Part shown: positions 51,327 through 60,839 of the stretch, in pieces
How positions within the stretch are numbered: the stretch's first letter is position 1
How the letters are laid out: each line of letters starts with the position of its first letter
From: Liquorilactobacillus uvarum DSM 19971
GTDB lineage: Bacteria; Bacillota; Bacilli; Lactobacillales; Lactobacillaceae
Length of the DNA: 64,000 nucleotides
Assembly (NCBI RefSeq): GCF_001434935.1
Contig: NZ_AZEG01000001.1
Location: forward strand, 4,914 to 68,913
Direction of reading: 5' to 3'
Made by a program: the position numbers and the translations under genes
Notes under the pieces: generated by a model
The model's input: the letters and a program-made list of their open reading frames with translations, nothing else
Database searches by the model: none
What the model was told of the DNA's origin: nothing

Positions 51327-52007
51327 TCATTTTAATGCTGCGATCGTAACATCTCCATATAGTGACTTCCAGTCATTTTTAAAATCTGTAACAGCAGCTG
51401 AAATCAAAGGGACATTTAAACCAGCATTAACTACATCTGTACCTATTGTGACAGCATGTGCACCATTTTTTATTGCAGCTGTTACCTGTTCAACATTGTG
51501 GAAACTAGCCGCCAATATCTTGGTCTGGCTTCCACTTTTTTTGATTGCTTGTGCAAGTTCGGCAATTACTTGATCAGCTGCAATGTTCATATTCTGCATC
51601 CGATTATAGTAAGGAGCAAGATAATCAGCATGAGCCGCCAGCGCCAATTCTCCTTGAAAAGCTGTATAAATTGCTGTCGCTGTAATGTGTAACCCCTTAT
51701 TTTTCAAAATTTTAATTGCCGCCAATCCTTCTTCATTTGTTGGAATTTTTATATATACATCTTGGTCGATTTCTTCCGTAATGCGATGTGCATCCGCAAC
51801 AATTTCATCTACCGTTGATCCGACTACTTGAACATGAAGTGCCTTATTTTTACCAATGATTCTGCGAATTTCACGCAGATGCTCAAAAAAATTAATTCTT
51901 CCTTCTTTTTTGACAATCGTTGGATTAGATGTCACACCACTTAAAGGCAGGGTTTTATTATATCTTCTTATTTGCTCTAAATTGACTGTATCTACTAATA
52001 TTTCCAT
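51327..52007 (-). CDS. fsa: Fructose-6-phosphate aldolase / small transaldolase
   Basis: 226 residues of the TalC/MipB small transaldolase group. Signatures: VDTVNLEQIRRY, LSGVTSNPTIVKKEG, and the Schiff-base Lys in DVYIKIPTNEEG (about 88), then ATAIYTAFQGELALAA. It cleaves fructose 6-phosphate to dihydroxyacetone and glyceraldehyde 3-phosphate, or transfers dihydroxyacetone units. AAAGGAG precedes the ATG. Third gene of the operon activase - glycyl radical enzyme - aldolase, an arrangement also known next to the pflF and pflD genes of Escherichia coli. Confidence 0.88.
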   Translation of the reverse strand: MEILVDTVNLEQIRRYNKTLPLSGVTSNPTIVKKEGRINFFEHLREIRRIIGKNKALHVQVVGSTVDEIVADAHRITEEIDQDVYIKIPTNEEGLAAIKILKNKGLHITATAIYTAFQGELALAAHADYLAPYYNRMQNMNIAADQVIAELAQAIKKSGSQTKILAASFHNVEQVTAAIKNGAHAVTIGTDVVNAGLNVPLISAAVTDFKNDWKSLYGDVTIAALK

Positions 52008-52106
52008 TATATTTTCTCCTTTTTTAATTTCATCTATCGACCGTAATATAAAATCTATTAAGTCAAAAATTTAACCCAACTGCTCATTTGCCAACAAAAC
52101 ATCGTA

Positions 52107-54557
52107 TTAAACAGTTTGTTCCGTTCTTTCGATAATATCATCTTGAGTTTCTTTAGATAAACCAACAAAGAATGCCGAATAACCGGCCACACGAACAATT
52201 AAATCACGATGCTTATCTGGATTATTTTGAGCATCAACCAAAGTTTCTCTAGCAACAACATTATATTGAACATGGTATCCGTGAAGTCGATTGAAAAAAG
52301 TACGCAATAGCATTACCAATTTCTCACAGTTCTCTGCACTGCGTAAAATCTGAGGCGACATTTTTTGATTCAACAAAACACCACCAGTAATAGCCTTCGT
52401 ATTCAGCTTAGATACTGATTTAAAGACAGCAGTTGGTCCATCCACATCCAGCGCATGTTCTGGTGAGCAGCCCTCAGCTAATGGTGTTCGAGCAAATCTT
52501 CCATCTGGCGTTGCTAATGTGCTGTGTCCTTGTCCAACATTCGCAGAGATTGAAGATGTTCCGGCATATCGAAAGCCACCAATTGGTCCTCTGCCATACC
52601 GTGTGTTCTTATACTTCGCGATTTCATCAATATAAGGTTGATACGCATCAACAATTAATTGATCGACCTCATCAATATCATTACCGTATTTTGGTGCTTC
52701 ATTGATCAGCATTTGACGAATTGATTCTTGGCCTTCTCCTTGATAATTGTCTTGCAGTGCCTGCCATAATTGCTTGGCCGTAATGCGGTGTTCTTCAAAG
52801 ACCAGTTTTTTGATGGCAGCCAGTGAATCGGCTAAATTAGCAATACCAACTTGTAATCCACTGATAAAGTCATAGATTGCTCCGCCTTCTTTAATCGTTT
52901 TTCCACGTCCAATACAATCCTCAGTTAAAACAGAACACAAAATATCCGGATAGTTTTGTTCCAAAGCCAGGTCGCAGCTATTTTCTATGATGACACTCTG
53001 CCGCGTAATTTCTCTTAGTGACTTATTCCATGATGCTATTAATTCTGCATATGACTTCATTCTAGTAAAATGACCATAATTTGGAAGTAGCTGTTTACCA
53101 GATTCTGGATCTTTGCCACCGTTCATAACAATCAGCAATGTCCGTGGAAAATTAACAAAACTCATCCCAGTACAACGGTAACCCCATTTACCTGGAACGG
53201 CTGTTTCAACACAACCGATCGCACTATAGTTGTATGCATCTTCCTTCTTTATTCCACGCTTGATAAATGACGGAATAATAATCTCGTCGTTGTTAAAAGC
53301 CGGCATTCCTAAACCTTTTTTGATCACTTCAACACACTGACGCATAAAATGATCGCTGAGTCCATGATGGTAACGAACTGTCAGATTAGGTTGTGGTAAA
53401 TGAGCCTGCACAATTGCATTTAAGATAAGATATGACATTGGGTTGACTGCATCGCGTCCATCCTTTGTTTGACCGCCAATTGTAATGTTTTGATATAGCG
53501 GACTACCGGCTGAAAACTCTGTATGTGCCCATGAACGAACTTTATTGATGGTCAAAGTCTTAATACATAAATTTGTCAGCAATTCGGTTGCTTTTTCCGC
53601 AGTGATTCTGCCAGACACAATATCTCTTTCATAAAATGGATCAAGATACTGATCCAGCCGCCCGTAAGATACTGAATGCCCGTTGGATTCAATCTGCAGT
53701 ACCAGATGTGTTAACCAAATCGCTTGTACCGCCTCTTGGTACGTACTAGATGCCTGATAAGGTACTTTACGCAAAATTCTCGCAATTTCACGCAATTCGT
53801 TTTTGCGTTTTTTTTCAATGGTTTGAGCTGCTTGCTCTTCAGCCAAGTCGGCGTATCTTTCCGCAAAACCTCTAACTGCATTAATGACAATCAAACCTGC
53901 CTGATAGAAATAAAGTTTCTTTTGTTGTTTGATATCAGTGAGATCCAATTGTTTCATCAATTCTTTAATTCGTTTTTCATATGAAACTAGTCCATTATTG
54001 ATAACATGCTCATAATCAACTGCAATATGTCCATCACCCGAAGTTATATTACCATCAGCTCCAATCAATCCTAAATCATAAAAAAGACGGCTTTGTGGTG
54101 GAAAGGAAGCATAACCACGATCTTCCAGAGTATTATGCTTCCAAAAAGGTGCAATTTCACGTAACTCTTTTTTGGCTTCTTCTGTAATATAAAATACATC
54201 CCCAGAGCGCTTTTCGAAGGTATCTAGCTCGTCAATAACCCAGTTCATGGAATATTCTGGAAAAACTGGAGCCCAGCGATTATGTGATGCCTGATTTCCT
54301 GCCAGAAGCGTGTCTTTCTCGATATAAATCGTCATATTTTCTAAGACATGTTCTAAAACACGTGCTCTAATGATATCAACCTGCTGATCTTGATACTTTT
54401 TATACGCCTCTGTTGTTAATATAGCTCTTTCAGGATCAACGTATGGCTTGGCATCAAGGATCGACTCCCGATAATTATGCATTTTAGGTGTCAATTTCCC
54501 AAAATTTCCGACATTCTGTCCAAATACTTCTTGATCTGCAGTAATTGTTGTACACAT
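52107..54557 (-). CDS. Glycyl radical enzyme (PflD/YbiW-like, dehydratase type)
   Basis: About 816 residues. The glycyl loop RVAGYSAFF (radical Gly about 792) and the active-site Cys-x-Glu in SAIGCVETAVPGKW (Cys about 449, Glu about 451) are present. A single Cys followed by Val-Glu, instead of the Cys-Cys of pyruvate formate-lyase, points to the dehydratase/lyase branch (glycerol, diol, choline and related enzymes). The precise substrate is unknown; PflD-like members remain undefined. ATG 54557 has AAGGAGG 9 bases upstream. The activase gene lies directly upstream. Strictly anaerobic enzyme, sensitive to oxygen. Confidence 0.88.
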   Translation of the reverse strand: MCTTITADQEVFGQNVGNFGKLTPKMHNYRESILDAKPYVDPERAILTTEAYKKYQDQQVDIIRARVLEHVLENMTIYIEKDTLLAGNQASHNRWAPVFPEYSMNWVIDELDTFEKRSGDVFYITEEAKKELREIAPFWKHNTLEDRGYASFPPQSRLFYDLGLIGADGNITSGDGHIAVDYEHVINNGLVSYEKRIKELMKQLDLTDIKQQKKLYFYQAGLIVINAVRGFAERYADLAEEQAAQTIEKKRKNELREIARILRKVPYQASSTYQEAVQAIWLTHLVLQIESNGHSVSYGRLDQYLDPFYERDIVSGRITAEKATELLTNLCIKTLTINKVRSWAHTEFSAGSPLYQNITIGGQTKDGRDAVNPMSYLILNAIVQAHLPQPNLTVRYHHGLSDHFMRQCVEVIKKGLGMPAFNNDEIIIPSFIKRGIKKEDAYNYSAIGCVETAVPGKWGYRCTGMSFVNFPRTLLIVMNGGKDPESGKQLLPNYGHFTRMKSYAELIASWNKSLREITRQSVIIENSCDLALEQNYPDILCSVLTEDCIGRGKTIKEGGAIYDFISGLQVGIANLADSLAAIKKLVFEEHRITAKQLWQALQDNYQGEGQESIRQMLINEAPKYGNDIDEVDQLIVDAYQPYIDEIAKYKNTRYGRGPIGGFRYAGTSSISANVGQGHSTLATPDGRFARTPLAEGCSPEHALDVDGPTAVFKSVSKLNTKAITGGVLLNQKMSPQILRSAENCEKLVMLLRTFFNRLHGYHVQYNVVARETLVDAQNNPDKHRDLIVRVAGYSAFFVGLSKETQDDIIERTEQTV

Positions 54558-54643
54558 ACTAGACAACCTCCTTGAATTTCATTAAACATAACCATTATTC
54601 AAAAACAAACATACTCCTAAGTCGGACTCCAATGCTGCTGCCT

Positions 54644-55450
54644 TTACCACCCGTTTATTTTGACTTTTACCCCTGCCTCCTGCAATCTTTTTTGGTATTC
54701 CAATAAATCTTCTGCATGCAGTTGGGCCACATTTTTTAGTTCATACTCTCTTCCCAACTCCGTATACTTTTTTAATCCAAACTGATGAAATGGTAATAGT
54801 TCAACTTCTGTTACCCCTATTTTACGAAAAAGTTTTCCAAATTGTTTTGCGTCTTCATTGGTGTAATTAAAATGAGGAATAACTGGAATTCTGATACAAT
54901 ATTTTCTTCCAGACGCAACCAAAGTCTGCATATTTTTCAAAATCAGTTCATTGGTTCCACCAGTTCCTTTTTTATGAAGCACTGGATTCCATTGCTTACA
55001 GTCAAAGTAAACTAAATCCATATACTTATAAAATTCATTAAAAACTTCTGGTTTGGCAAAACCCGTTGTTTCGCATGCCAGGTGGATCCCACGAGCTTTA
55101 ATTGCTTCCGCAAGCTTGATAGCAAACGGTGCTTGGAACAGAACTTCCCCACCAGAAAATGTCACACCGCCGTTTGATTCGTCATAGAAATCTTTATCCT
55201 GCATAATAATCTTCATCAGCTCAGAAACCGTTTTATACTTGCCAACTATCGTGCTGCAATTTTTGACTTCATCAAACATTTTCTCGGTTTTTTTTCTTTG
55301 AGATTCTGGATTGGCACACCATGCACAGCGTAGAGGACAACCTTTGAAAAAAATAACAGTTCGAATACCCGGTCCATCGTTTAAACTGAACTTTTGAATG
55401 TTAAAAATTAAACCTTTCCTTGTCTTGTCCGTTCCTTGTTTAATTGTCAT
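54644..55450 (-). CDS. Glycyl-radical enzyme activase (radical SAM)
   Basis: 268 residues. The radical-SAM Cys motif is CPLRCAWC (CxxxCxxC, residues 38-45), preceded by FSLNDGPGIRTVIFFKG and followed by GGVTFSGGEVLFQ and ETTGFAKPEVF. It makes the glycyl radical on the partner enzyme. Most activases of dehydratase-type glycyl radical enzymes carry an extra ferredoxin-like domain with two Cys clusters between the first motif and GGVTFSGGE; here this insert is absent and only one Cys (KNCST) is left. The ATG at 55450 has AGGGAGAGG upstream; a longer frame lacks a site. Precedes the glycyl radical enzyme. Confidence 0.88.
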   Translation of the reverse strand: MTIKQGTDKTRKGLIFNIQKFSLNDGPGIRTVIFFKGCPLRCAWCANPESQRKKTEKMFDEVKNCSTIVGKYKTVSELMKIIMQDKDFYDESNGGVTFSGGEVLFQAPFAIKLAEAIKARGIHLACETTGFAKPEVFNEFYKYMDLVYFDCKQWNPVLHKKGTGGTNELILKNMQTLVASGRKYCIRIPVIPHFNYTNEDAKQFGKLFRKIGVTEVELLPFHQFGLKKYTELGREYELKNVAQLHAEDLLEYQKRLQEAGVKVKINGW

Positions 55451-55555
55451 GATACCTCTCCCTTCTATCCGGAAGACCATTAACTATTTTGATTTTTAAA
55501 TAAATTAAAGTCGGCATTATATCTTCGTTATTAGGCATCCAGCAACTATTTTATA

Positions 55556-55594
55556 ATACAAATATTTTTGTTTTGTATCTAAATAAGGTATAAT
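55556..55594. promoter_or_regulatory. Probable SorC operator and promoter region
   Basis: ATACAAA (55556-55562) and TTTGTAT (55572-55578) form an inverted repeat between the divergent operon and sorC-like gene; a plus-strand TATAAT lies at 55589-55594. Binding by the SorC-type protein is inferred. Confidence 0.5.
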
Positions 55595-55693
55595 TCAAAT
55601 GCTGAAATCACCCTACTATACAGCACCTTTTCGTAATGCTGCCCGCATCTATAACTGCTTTCAAAACGTGTTTAAAAATTAAGGGATGAAATT

Positions 55694-56644
55694 ATGGATA
55701 CAAACAAGCGAGAATTATTAGCCAGAATAGCCTATCTTTATTACATAAAAAAATACAGTCAAAAACAAATCTCACAGGAATTAGGTATCTACCGTACAAC
55801 CGTCAGTCGCCTTTTGAAACAGGCACAACGTGAAAAAATTGTTTCCATTCAAATTAATGGTTTTGACACTAGTATTTTTGCTTTAGAATTAGAACTTAAA
55901 AAGCTAGGTCACTTAAAAAATGTCTTAATTGCCAAAAACAGCAAACAAAAGAATAAACAACTTTCTGCTAAAGCTGCCCAATATCTGCGTCAGATCATTT
56001 TTCCTAAAGCAACTGTAGGTTTTGCATGGGGCAGTGCTTTAGCTGGAATGGTTGGTCAGCTGCATAATTTTAGAAATACTGATGCACTCTTTGTTCCATT
56101 GGTTGGCGGGCCGAGTGCTGCTAACAGCGGCTATCATGTTAATGGAATTATCTATGATTTTGCCCGCCAGCTCGGTGGTAAAAGCCTGTTTATTGATACG
56201 CCAGTTATTCAAGAATCAGCCTATGCCCGCACTTGCTTTGTCTCTTCACCTCGTTTCGAACCGCTTAGACGTTCGTGGGATAATTTGGATATTGCTCTAG
56301 TCGGGATCGGCGGCCCTCTAAAAGGCTATTCAAGTAGTTGGCGCAATCTGCTGACCGCAAAAGATATCGAATTTTTAAAAGAACGAAAAGCAATAGGTGA
56401 TTGCTGTTGCACTTTTTTCGATAAGAATGGTAAGATTCTTCGAGGCGAACCGCTTAACCGCACAATCGCAATTCCGCTACACACTCTTCAAAAAGCCCAA
56501 ACAGTAGTTGGTGTAGCACGTTCATTGGCTAAAGTACCTTCAATAGCTGCACTACTGAAATTAAACATTCTCGATGTTTTGATTACTGATGAAGAGACTG
56601 GTACCCGTCTTCTAACATATTTAAAGAAGCAAAAAACAAAGTAA
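55694..56644 (+). CDS. SorC/DeoR-type sugar-binding transcriptional regulator
   Basis: 316 residues. N-terminal helix-turn-helix: RIAYLYYIKKYSQKQISQEL, then GIYRTTVSRLLKQAQREKIV (about 29-48). The C-terminal effector domain is of the SorC sugar-phosphate-binding type: FAWGSALAGMVGQL, FVPLVGGPSAANSGYHVNGI and DIALVGIGGP. It probably binds a phosphorylated sugar or a product of the glycyl radical/aldolase pathway and controls the divergent operon. RBS AGGGATG. Confidence 0.88.
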   Translation: MDTNKRELLARIAYLYYIKKYSQKQISQELGIYRTTVSRLLKQAQREKIVSIQINGFDTSIFALELELKKLGHLKNVLIAKNSKQKNKQLSAKAAQYLRQIIFPKATVGFAWGSALAGMVGQLHNFRNTDALFVPLVGGPSAANSGYHVNGIIYDFARQLGGKSLFIDTPVIQESAYARTCFVSSPRFEPLRRSWDNLDIALVGIGGPLKGYSSSWRNLLTAKDIEFLKERKAIGDCCCTFFDKNGKILRGEPLNRTIAIPLHTLQKAQTVVGVARSLAKVPSIAALLKLNILDVLITDEETGTRLLTYLKKQKTK

Positions 56645-57204
56645 AAAGATTCACAATCTATCTTTGTTTACTAGTCAATAAATAAATCTATAGCACTTTG
56701 TAAACATGTTTAAATCCATATCCTTCTCATTTCATCGGTATTTAGGGAAGCGCTTCCTTTAATTGAAGTATACGTTCTATTATCTTCAATATCAATATAA
56801 GTAAAGAACCCAAAAAATTTACTCATTCCTTAATCAGACTAAACTCCATTGTTTCAGTACTTGGTGACAGTTTGACTGTTCTGTAAATTCATTAAAATAT
56901 GCACAAAAGTGCAAAATCGAACAATGTTTCCTATCATAATTATTCGCTTTCAAATTTTGTTTCATACTGCACAGTCAAAAGAAACGAAAATTATGGAGAA
57001 TTCGCAGTTAGATTGATTAGATTATTTTTTGAAACGACAACATAAATACAAGAATAAAATTAACGGTTGGGCGTATTTCTGCACAAGCTATATGTACGCG
57101 ACTGATTTTTTGTGTATACAAATAAGGCTGATCCAAGAATTTATCCCAGCTCAACCCTATTTTTAAACTTTGTATTATATGAATTAATGTATTTCAATGT
57201 TTCG
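56645..57204. other. Intergenic region with palindromes, no gene seen
   Basis: 560 bases between two convergent genes. It contains perfect 12-bp palindromes TAAACATGTTTA (56701-56712) and GGAAGCGCTTCC (56746-56757) but no supported gene. Positions 57081-57106 resemble 27151-27174 (see findings). No clear terminator for murI was found. Confidence 0.5.
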
Positions 57205-57990
57205 CTACTTCTTCAAAGCATTAAAAAGTGCTTCACTCAATTCAATCTTAGCCTTGCCAGGTTCACTATTGAAAAATTCGACCTGCCCTTGATGAATATC
57301 AGTGCGCAACAAATCTTTACTTTTTAGGACACGCTGTAATTCACGTGCCGCACCCGGACCTCCGTCAACAATAAACGGTTCCGGTCCTACAACATCTCTA
57401 ACAGCTTCTTTGATGAATGGAAAATGCGTGCACCCCAAAACAATTGCATCAGTTTTCCCTTTATATTTTGTAAGAAGCTTTTTAAGATATGCATGTACCT
57501 CTTCTGAATTTAATTCACCACGCTCAACAAACTCAACTAGAGTCGGAGCCGGTACCGGAATCAATGTCGCATCTTTCTCATATTTTTCCATCAACTCAGT
57601 AAATTTTTCTTCACGCAACGTCAGTGGAGTCGCCATAACTAAGATATGCGAGTTTTTTTTGCGTTCAACAGCTGGTTTAACGGCTGGTTCTAAACCAATA
57701 ACTGGCAGCTCAGGATAACGAACTCTAATGTCATCAACTGCAGCACTTGTTGCCGTGTTGCATGCAATCACAATAGCTTTGACATTTTTTCTCAAAAAAT
57801 GCTCAACGATTGCAAAACTTAGCCTTTTAACTTCTTCAGTCGTTTTGATACCATAAGGTGCATTTTTAGAATCGCCAAAAAATATAAAATCTTCCGCGGG
57901 CATTAGTTGGTGCAAGTTGCGCAAAACACTAATTCCACCGACACCTGAATCGAAAACTCCGACTGGAAGATTCTTTTTAGAGTTCTCCAT
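57205..57990 (-). CDS. murI: Glutamate racemase
   Basis: 261 residues, Asp/Glu racemase family. The two catalytic Cys occur in VIACNTATSAA (about 75) and LGCTHFPFI (about 185), and the N-terminal signature GVFDSGVGGISVLR (about 11-24) is intact. It supplies D-glutamate for peptidoglycan and is essential in most Gram-positive bacteria. The ATG at 57990 follows AAGGAAG; a TTG at 58011 is an unlikely start. Stands alone on the minus strand, downstream of the PatA-like gene. Confidence 0.95.
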   Translation of the reverse strand: MENSKKNLPVGVFDSGVGGISVLRNLHQLMPAEDFIFFGDSKNAPYGIKTTEEVKRLSFAIVEHFLRKNVKAIVIACNTATSAAVDDIRVRYPELPVIGLEPAVKPAVERKKNSHILVMATPLTLREEKFTELMEKYEKDATLIPVPAPTLVEFVERGELNSEEVHAYLKKLLTKYKGKTDAIVLGCTHFPFIKEAVRDVVGPEPFIVDGGPGAARELQRVLKSKDLLRTDIHQGQVEFFNSEPGKAKIELSEALFNALKK

Positions 57991-58044
57991 AGTTTCAACT
58001 TCCTTTTTCAAAATTATTTGTATTACATAAAACTAGACAAGCAA

Positions 58045-58081
58045 AGAGCCCAAGAATCGAATCAAAATTCTCAGGCCCTCT
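58045..58081 (-). terminator. Terminator of the PatA-like gene
   Basis: Imperfect hairpin: on the minus strand AGAGGGCCTGAGAAT against ATTCTTGGGCTCT, followed by TTTG. Confidence 0.5.
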
Positions 58082-58172
58082 ACTAGTTGTTACCTTAGAG
58101 CCTCACACTGATGAATAAAACTCTACTCTTCTAAAATCTCTTAATAATTGATTACCCTTTGCAATTCAACAT

Positions 58173-59339
58173 CTATGCCTGTGCAGCAACATATTTTTGA
58201 ATTCGTTTGGCCGCTTCCTGCAAATTCTCCATACTAGCAGCATAGCTAATCCGCACGTACCCTTCGCCACCAGCTCCAAAAGATATACCGGGAATCAAAG
58301 CAACTTTAGCATCCCGTGCTAGACTACGCACAAACTTCCACGAATCCTGCATACAATTTGCTGGAATTTTGGCAAAAATATAAAAGGCTCCATCTGGACT
58401 CGCCATTCTAAAACCGACTTTTTTGAGTTCATTAATTAAGAAATCCCGTCTCTTAGCATATTCCTTCAGCATAACTGCACTGTCTTTCTTACCATTCTTC
58501 ATGGCTTCTAAAGCTGCATACTGTGCATTAGCCGTCGGAGCAGTTACCATGTATTGATGTGACTTGACAACCTGTTCAATGAAATCCTGAGGCCCCATAA
58601 TATAGCCGATACGCCACCCGGTCATAGCGTGTGACTTAGACAAGCCATTAATGACGATTGTATTGTCAGGTGCAAATTCAGCAAGTGAAACATGCTTCTT
58701 GTTGTATGAAAGTTCTGCATATATTTCATCGCTGATTGCCCAGATATCCTGTTCTTTGATAACTTCTGCCAGACCCTTTAGCTGTTCACGTGAATAAGCA
58801 ACACCAGTCGGATTGCTTGGATAGTTTAAAACAACTGCTTTTACATGAGCCAGCGGATATTCTTCAAAAACCTTGCGCAGACGAGCAGGTGTCAAAATAA
58901 AATTATCTTCGCTAGTGTCAACTGTAATCACACGACCACGATTAACTAAAGTGTCAGGAATATAAATTGGAAAAATCGGTGTCGGAACAATAACAACATC
59001 TTCTGAATTCAGAATCGTCTGCAGACTGGCAGCTATTCCCTCTGTCGCTCCAATAGTTGTTACAATCTGTTCTGGTTTATAATTAAAATCGAATTTTTCG
59101 TTATAATAAGCAGCAGCAGCTTTTCTTAATTCCGGAATACCCGCATTAGGCGTGTAATGAGAATGATTCTCCTCAATCGCTTTAATTGCAGCCTTCTTAA
59201 TATGATCGGGTGTATTAAAATCCGGTTCACCCAACGTCAACTTAATGACACCTGGAATGTTGCTGACTTCTGTATCAAACTGTCGAATATCAGAAACTGC
59301 AATTTGTTCAATTCGATTATTAAATTTATTCCTTTTCAT
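58173..59339 (-). CDS. patA: PatA-like class I/II aminotransferase
   Basis: 388 residues, fold type I. KLTLGEPDFNTPDHIKKA, HYTPNAGIPELRKA, NYPSNPTGVAYS, SDEIYAEL and the PLP lysine in INGLSKSHAMTGWRIGY (about 231) match PatA/AraT-type enzymes closely, which transaminate aromatic, branched or diaminopimelate-pathway substrates. ATG 59339 follows GGGGAGAT, which itself lies inside a longer frame starting at 59354. Single gene. Confidence 0.88.
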   Translation of the reverse strand: MKRNKFNNRIEQIAVSDIRQFDTEVSNIPGVIKLTLGEPDFNTPDHIKKAAIKAIEENHSHYTPNAGIPELRKAAAAYYNEKFDFNYKPEQIVTTIGATEGIAASLQTILNSEDVVIVPTPIFPIYIPDTLVNRGRVITVDTSEDNFILTPARLRKVFEEYPLAHVKAVVLNYPSNPTGVAYSREQLKGLAEVIKEQDIWAISDEIYAELSYNKKHVSLAEFAPDNTIVINGLSKSHAMTGWRIGYIMGPQDFIEQVVKSHQYMVTAPTANAQYAALEAMKNGKKDSAVMLKEYAKRRDFLINELKKVGFRMASPDGAFYIFAKIPANCMQDSWKFVRSLARDAKVALIPGISFGAGGEGYVRISYAASMENLQEAAKRIQKYVAAQA

Positions 59340-59529
59340 TTTATATCTCCCCATAAAAAAATAAGATAAGAATCTGAGAAAACCATTTCTTTTAATTATA
59401 TCACGATATCAAAGGAAAAGAATGCGCTAAAGCTTGTTTTAACTTTAAGCAATTTTTAAATTAATAAAGACAATTTGTTTTTTAATCAACTGCGCTTCTT
59501 TTACAGCTAGAAAATTGAATCTAAGGCAT

Positions 59530-59578
59530 AAAAAAACCAGAGAAAACGACAAAATTAACATCTTGTCACATTCCTCTG
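59530..59578 (-). terminator. Terminator downstream of bioY
   Basis: On the minus strand CAGAGGAATGTGACAA pairs with TTGTCGTTTTCTCTG, ending in seven T. It lies about 195 bases after the bioY stop; no gene is seen in that gap. Confidence 0.7.
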
Positions 59579-59773
59579 AATTTAATCTTCAATTTTTGTT
59601 TTCATTATTATAAAAAACATTTTTTTCAACCAGATTTAGGTTGTCTATTCACAAAATCTACTGCTATTGCAGCACTTAACGTAAAAATCAATAATTCCGA
59701 AGATAAGTTAACTCCTTCGCTCCCCTAAAAAACGTGGATGCACTTTTAGTCCAGTAAAGCTCCCCATCAACAT

Positions 59774-60316
59774 CTAAGCAGCAATATTAAACCGCGTAAT
59801 TTTCTGCAACCGAGAAGCAATTATGACAACAAGCGCAACCTTAACCAAAGCAGGGATAATAAACGGAACTAAGCCAGTCATAAAGGCTGCTTTAACAGAC
59901 ATGTTCAGCATCAAAACCATCCACAGTGAACCTATAATAAGATTCAGCCCTGCTCCCAGTACGTTAGCTATAAACAGATCTACTGCCCTACGTCCACGGA
60001 ACTTTAAATATAGTGAAGCTACAAGAGCGTATATCACAAAAGAATACAGATACCCAGCTGTAGGGCTAACCAAAACAGCTGCTCCACCGGAAAAGCCAGC
60101 AAAAACAGGCAAACCGACAGCTCCTAGAATCAAGTATGCAATAACCACCTCAAAAGCATAGAGCGTTGGAAGTAATGATGCGATTAAGCCTATCGCAAAA
60201 GTTTGCAATGTAAGTGGAACAATTGGCAAGGGGATTGTAATTTGTGAACAAATAACCAGTGCTGCCAGTAAAAGACCAGCCAGTGTTAATTTATGTATTT
60301 TTCCTTTTGATAACAT
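59774..60316 (-). CDS. bioY: BioY biotin transporter S component
   Basis: 180 residues, six helices, ECF-type S component. Signatures: ITIPLPIVPLTLQTFAIGLI, GLPVFAGFSGGAAVLVSPTA (biotin-binding loop) and GYLYSFVIYALV. It binds biotin and works with the shared EcfAA'T energising module encoded elsewhere. ATG 60316 follows AAGGAG. A BirA operator overlaps the -35 region, so biotin itself probably represses the gene. Confidence 0.93.
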   Translation of the reverse strand: MLSKGKIHKLTLAGLLLAALVICSQITIPLPIVPLTLQTFAIGLIASLLPTLYAFEVVIAYLILGAVGLPVFAGFSGGAAVLVSPTAGYLYSFVIYALVASLYLKFRGRRAVDLFIANVLGAGLNLIIGSLWMVLMLNMSVKAAFMTGLVPFIIPALVKVALVVIIASRLQKITRFNIAA

Positions 60317-60351
60317 TAAAAAAAACTCCTTCAATAAGATTCGTTAGCCTC

Positions 60352-60403
60352 ATCATAGCGTATCTTCTTTCGAACGTCAACCAATTTTAAGTCAGAGGTT
60401 AAC
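60352..60403 (-). promoter_or_regulatory. bioY promoter with BirA operator
   Basis: On the minus strand TTGACG (60380-60375), 17-base spacer, TATGAT (60357-60352). The inverted repeat GTTAACC-N14-GGTTGAC (60403-60376) overlaps the -35 and matches the BirA-type operator of low-GC Gram-positive bacteria. Confidence 0.75.
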
Positions 60404-60619
60404 TAACCGAATCTGAAAAGAGTATTTTTTGTCATTTCACTTCTAATTATGCTGTTTTAAATTCTAGTTAAGAAGTAAATGTTTCTCTAATCGTTAGATT
60501 TTGAGCATTAACTTAAAATTACAAAGATAGCTCAATTTGGAAAAAGAGTAATTTATGGTTGAACAGAAACAATTGACTTTTAGAACACTTTAATTCGAAT
60601 AATATGAGGTCAAAACAAA

Positions 60620-60652
60620 GCACTGGGTCAGAATGTGACGGTTACCCAGCGC
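60620..60652. terminator. Hairpin downstream of the ASCH gene
   Basis: GCACTGGGT (60620-60628) pairs with ACCCAGCGC (60644-60652, one G-U). T-poor flanks; it may end the ASCH gene transcript. The rest of the 60404-60839 gap shows no gene. Confidence 0.45.
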
Positions 60653-60839
60653 CACGCTTTATTCAGCATCATTACCCAAGGTTGACCTAGGTATCTTAGA
60701 ACTTAACCTTCCTTATTCCGTGGGATACATCCCCCACCTAAAAAAACAATTCAAATTTCAACCCCAGGCTGCAAAAATTCATGTTTTTGATAAAATTTCA
60801 GCAATCAAGTGGCTTCAGGTCCTTGAGCTTAAATATTAT

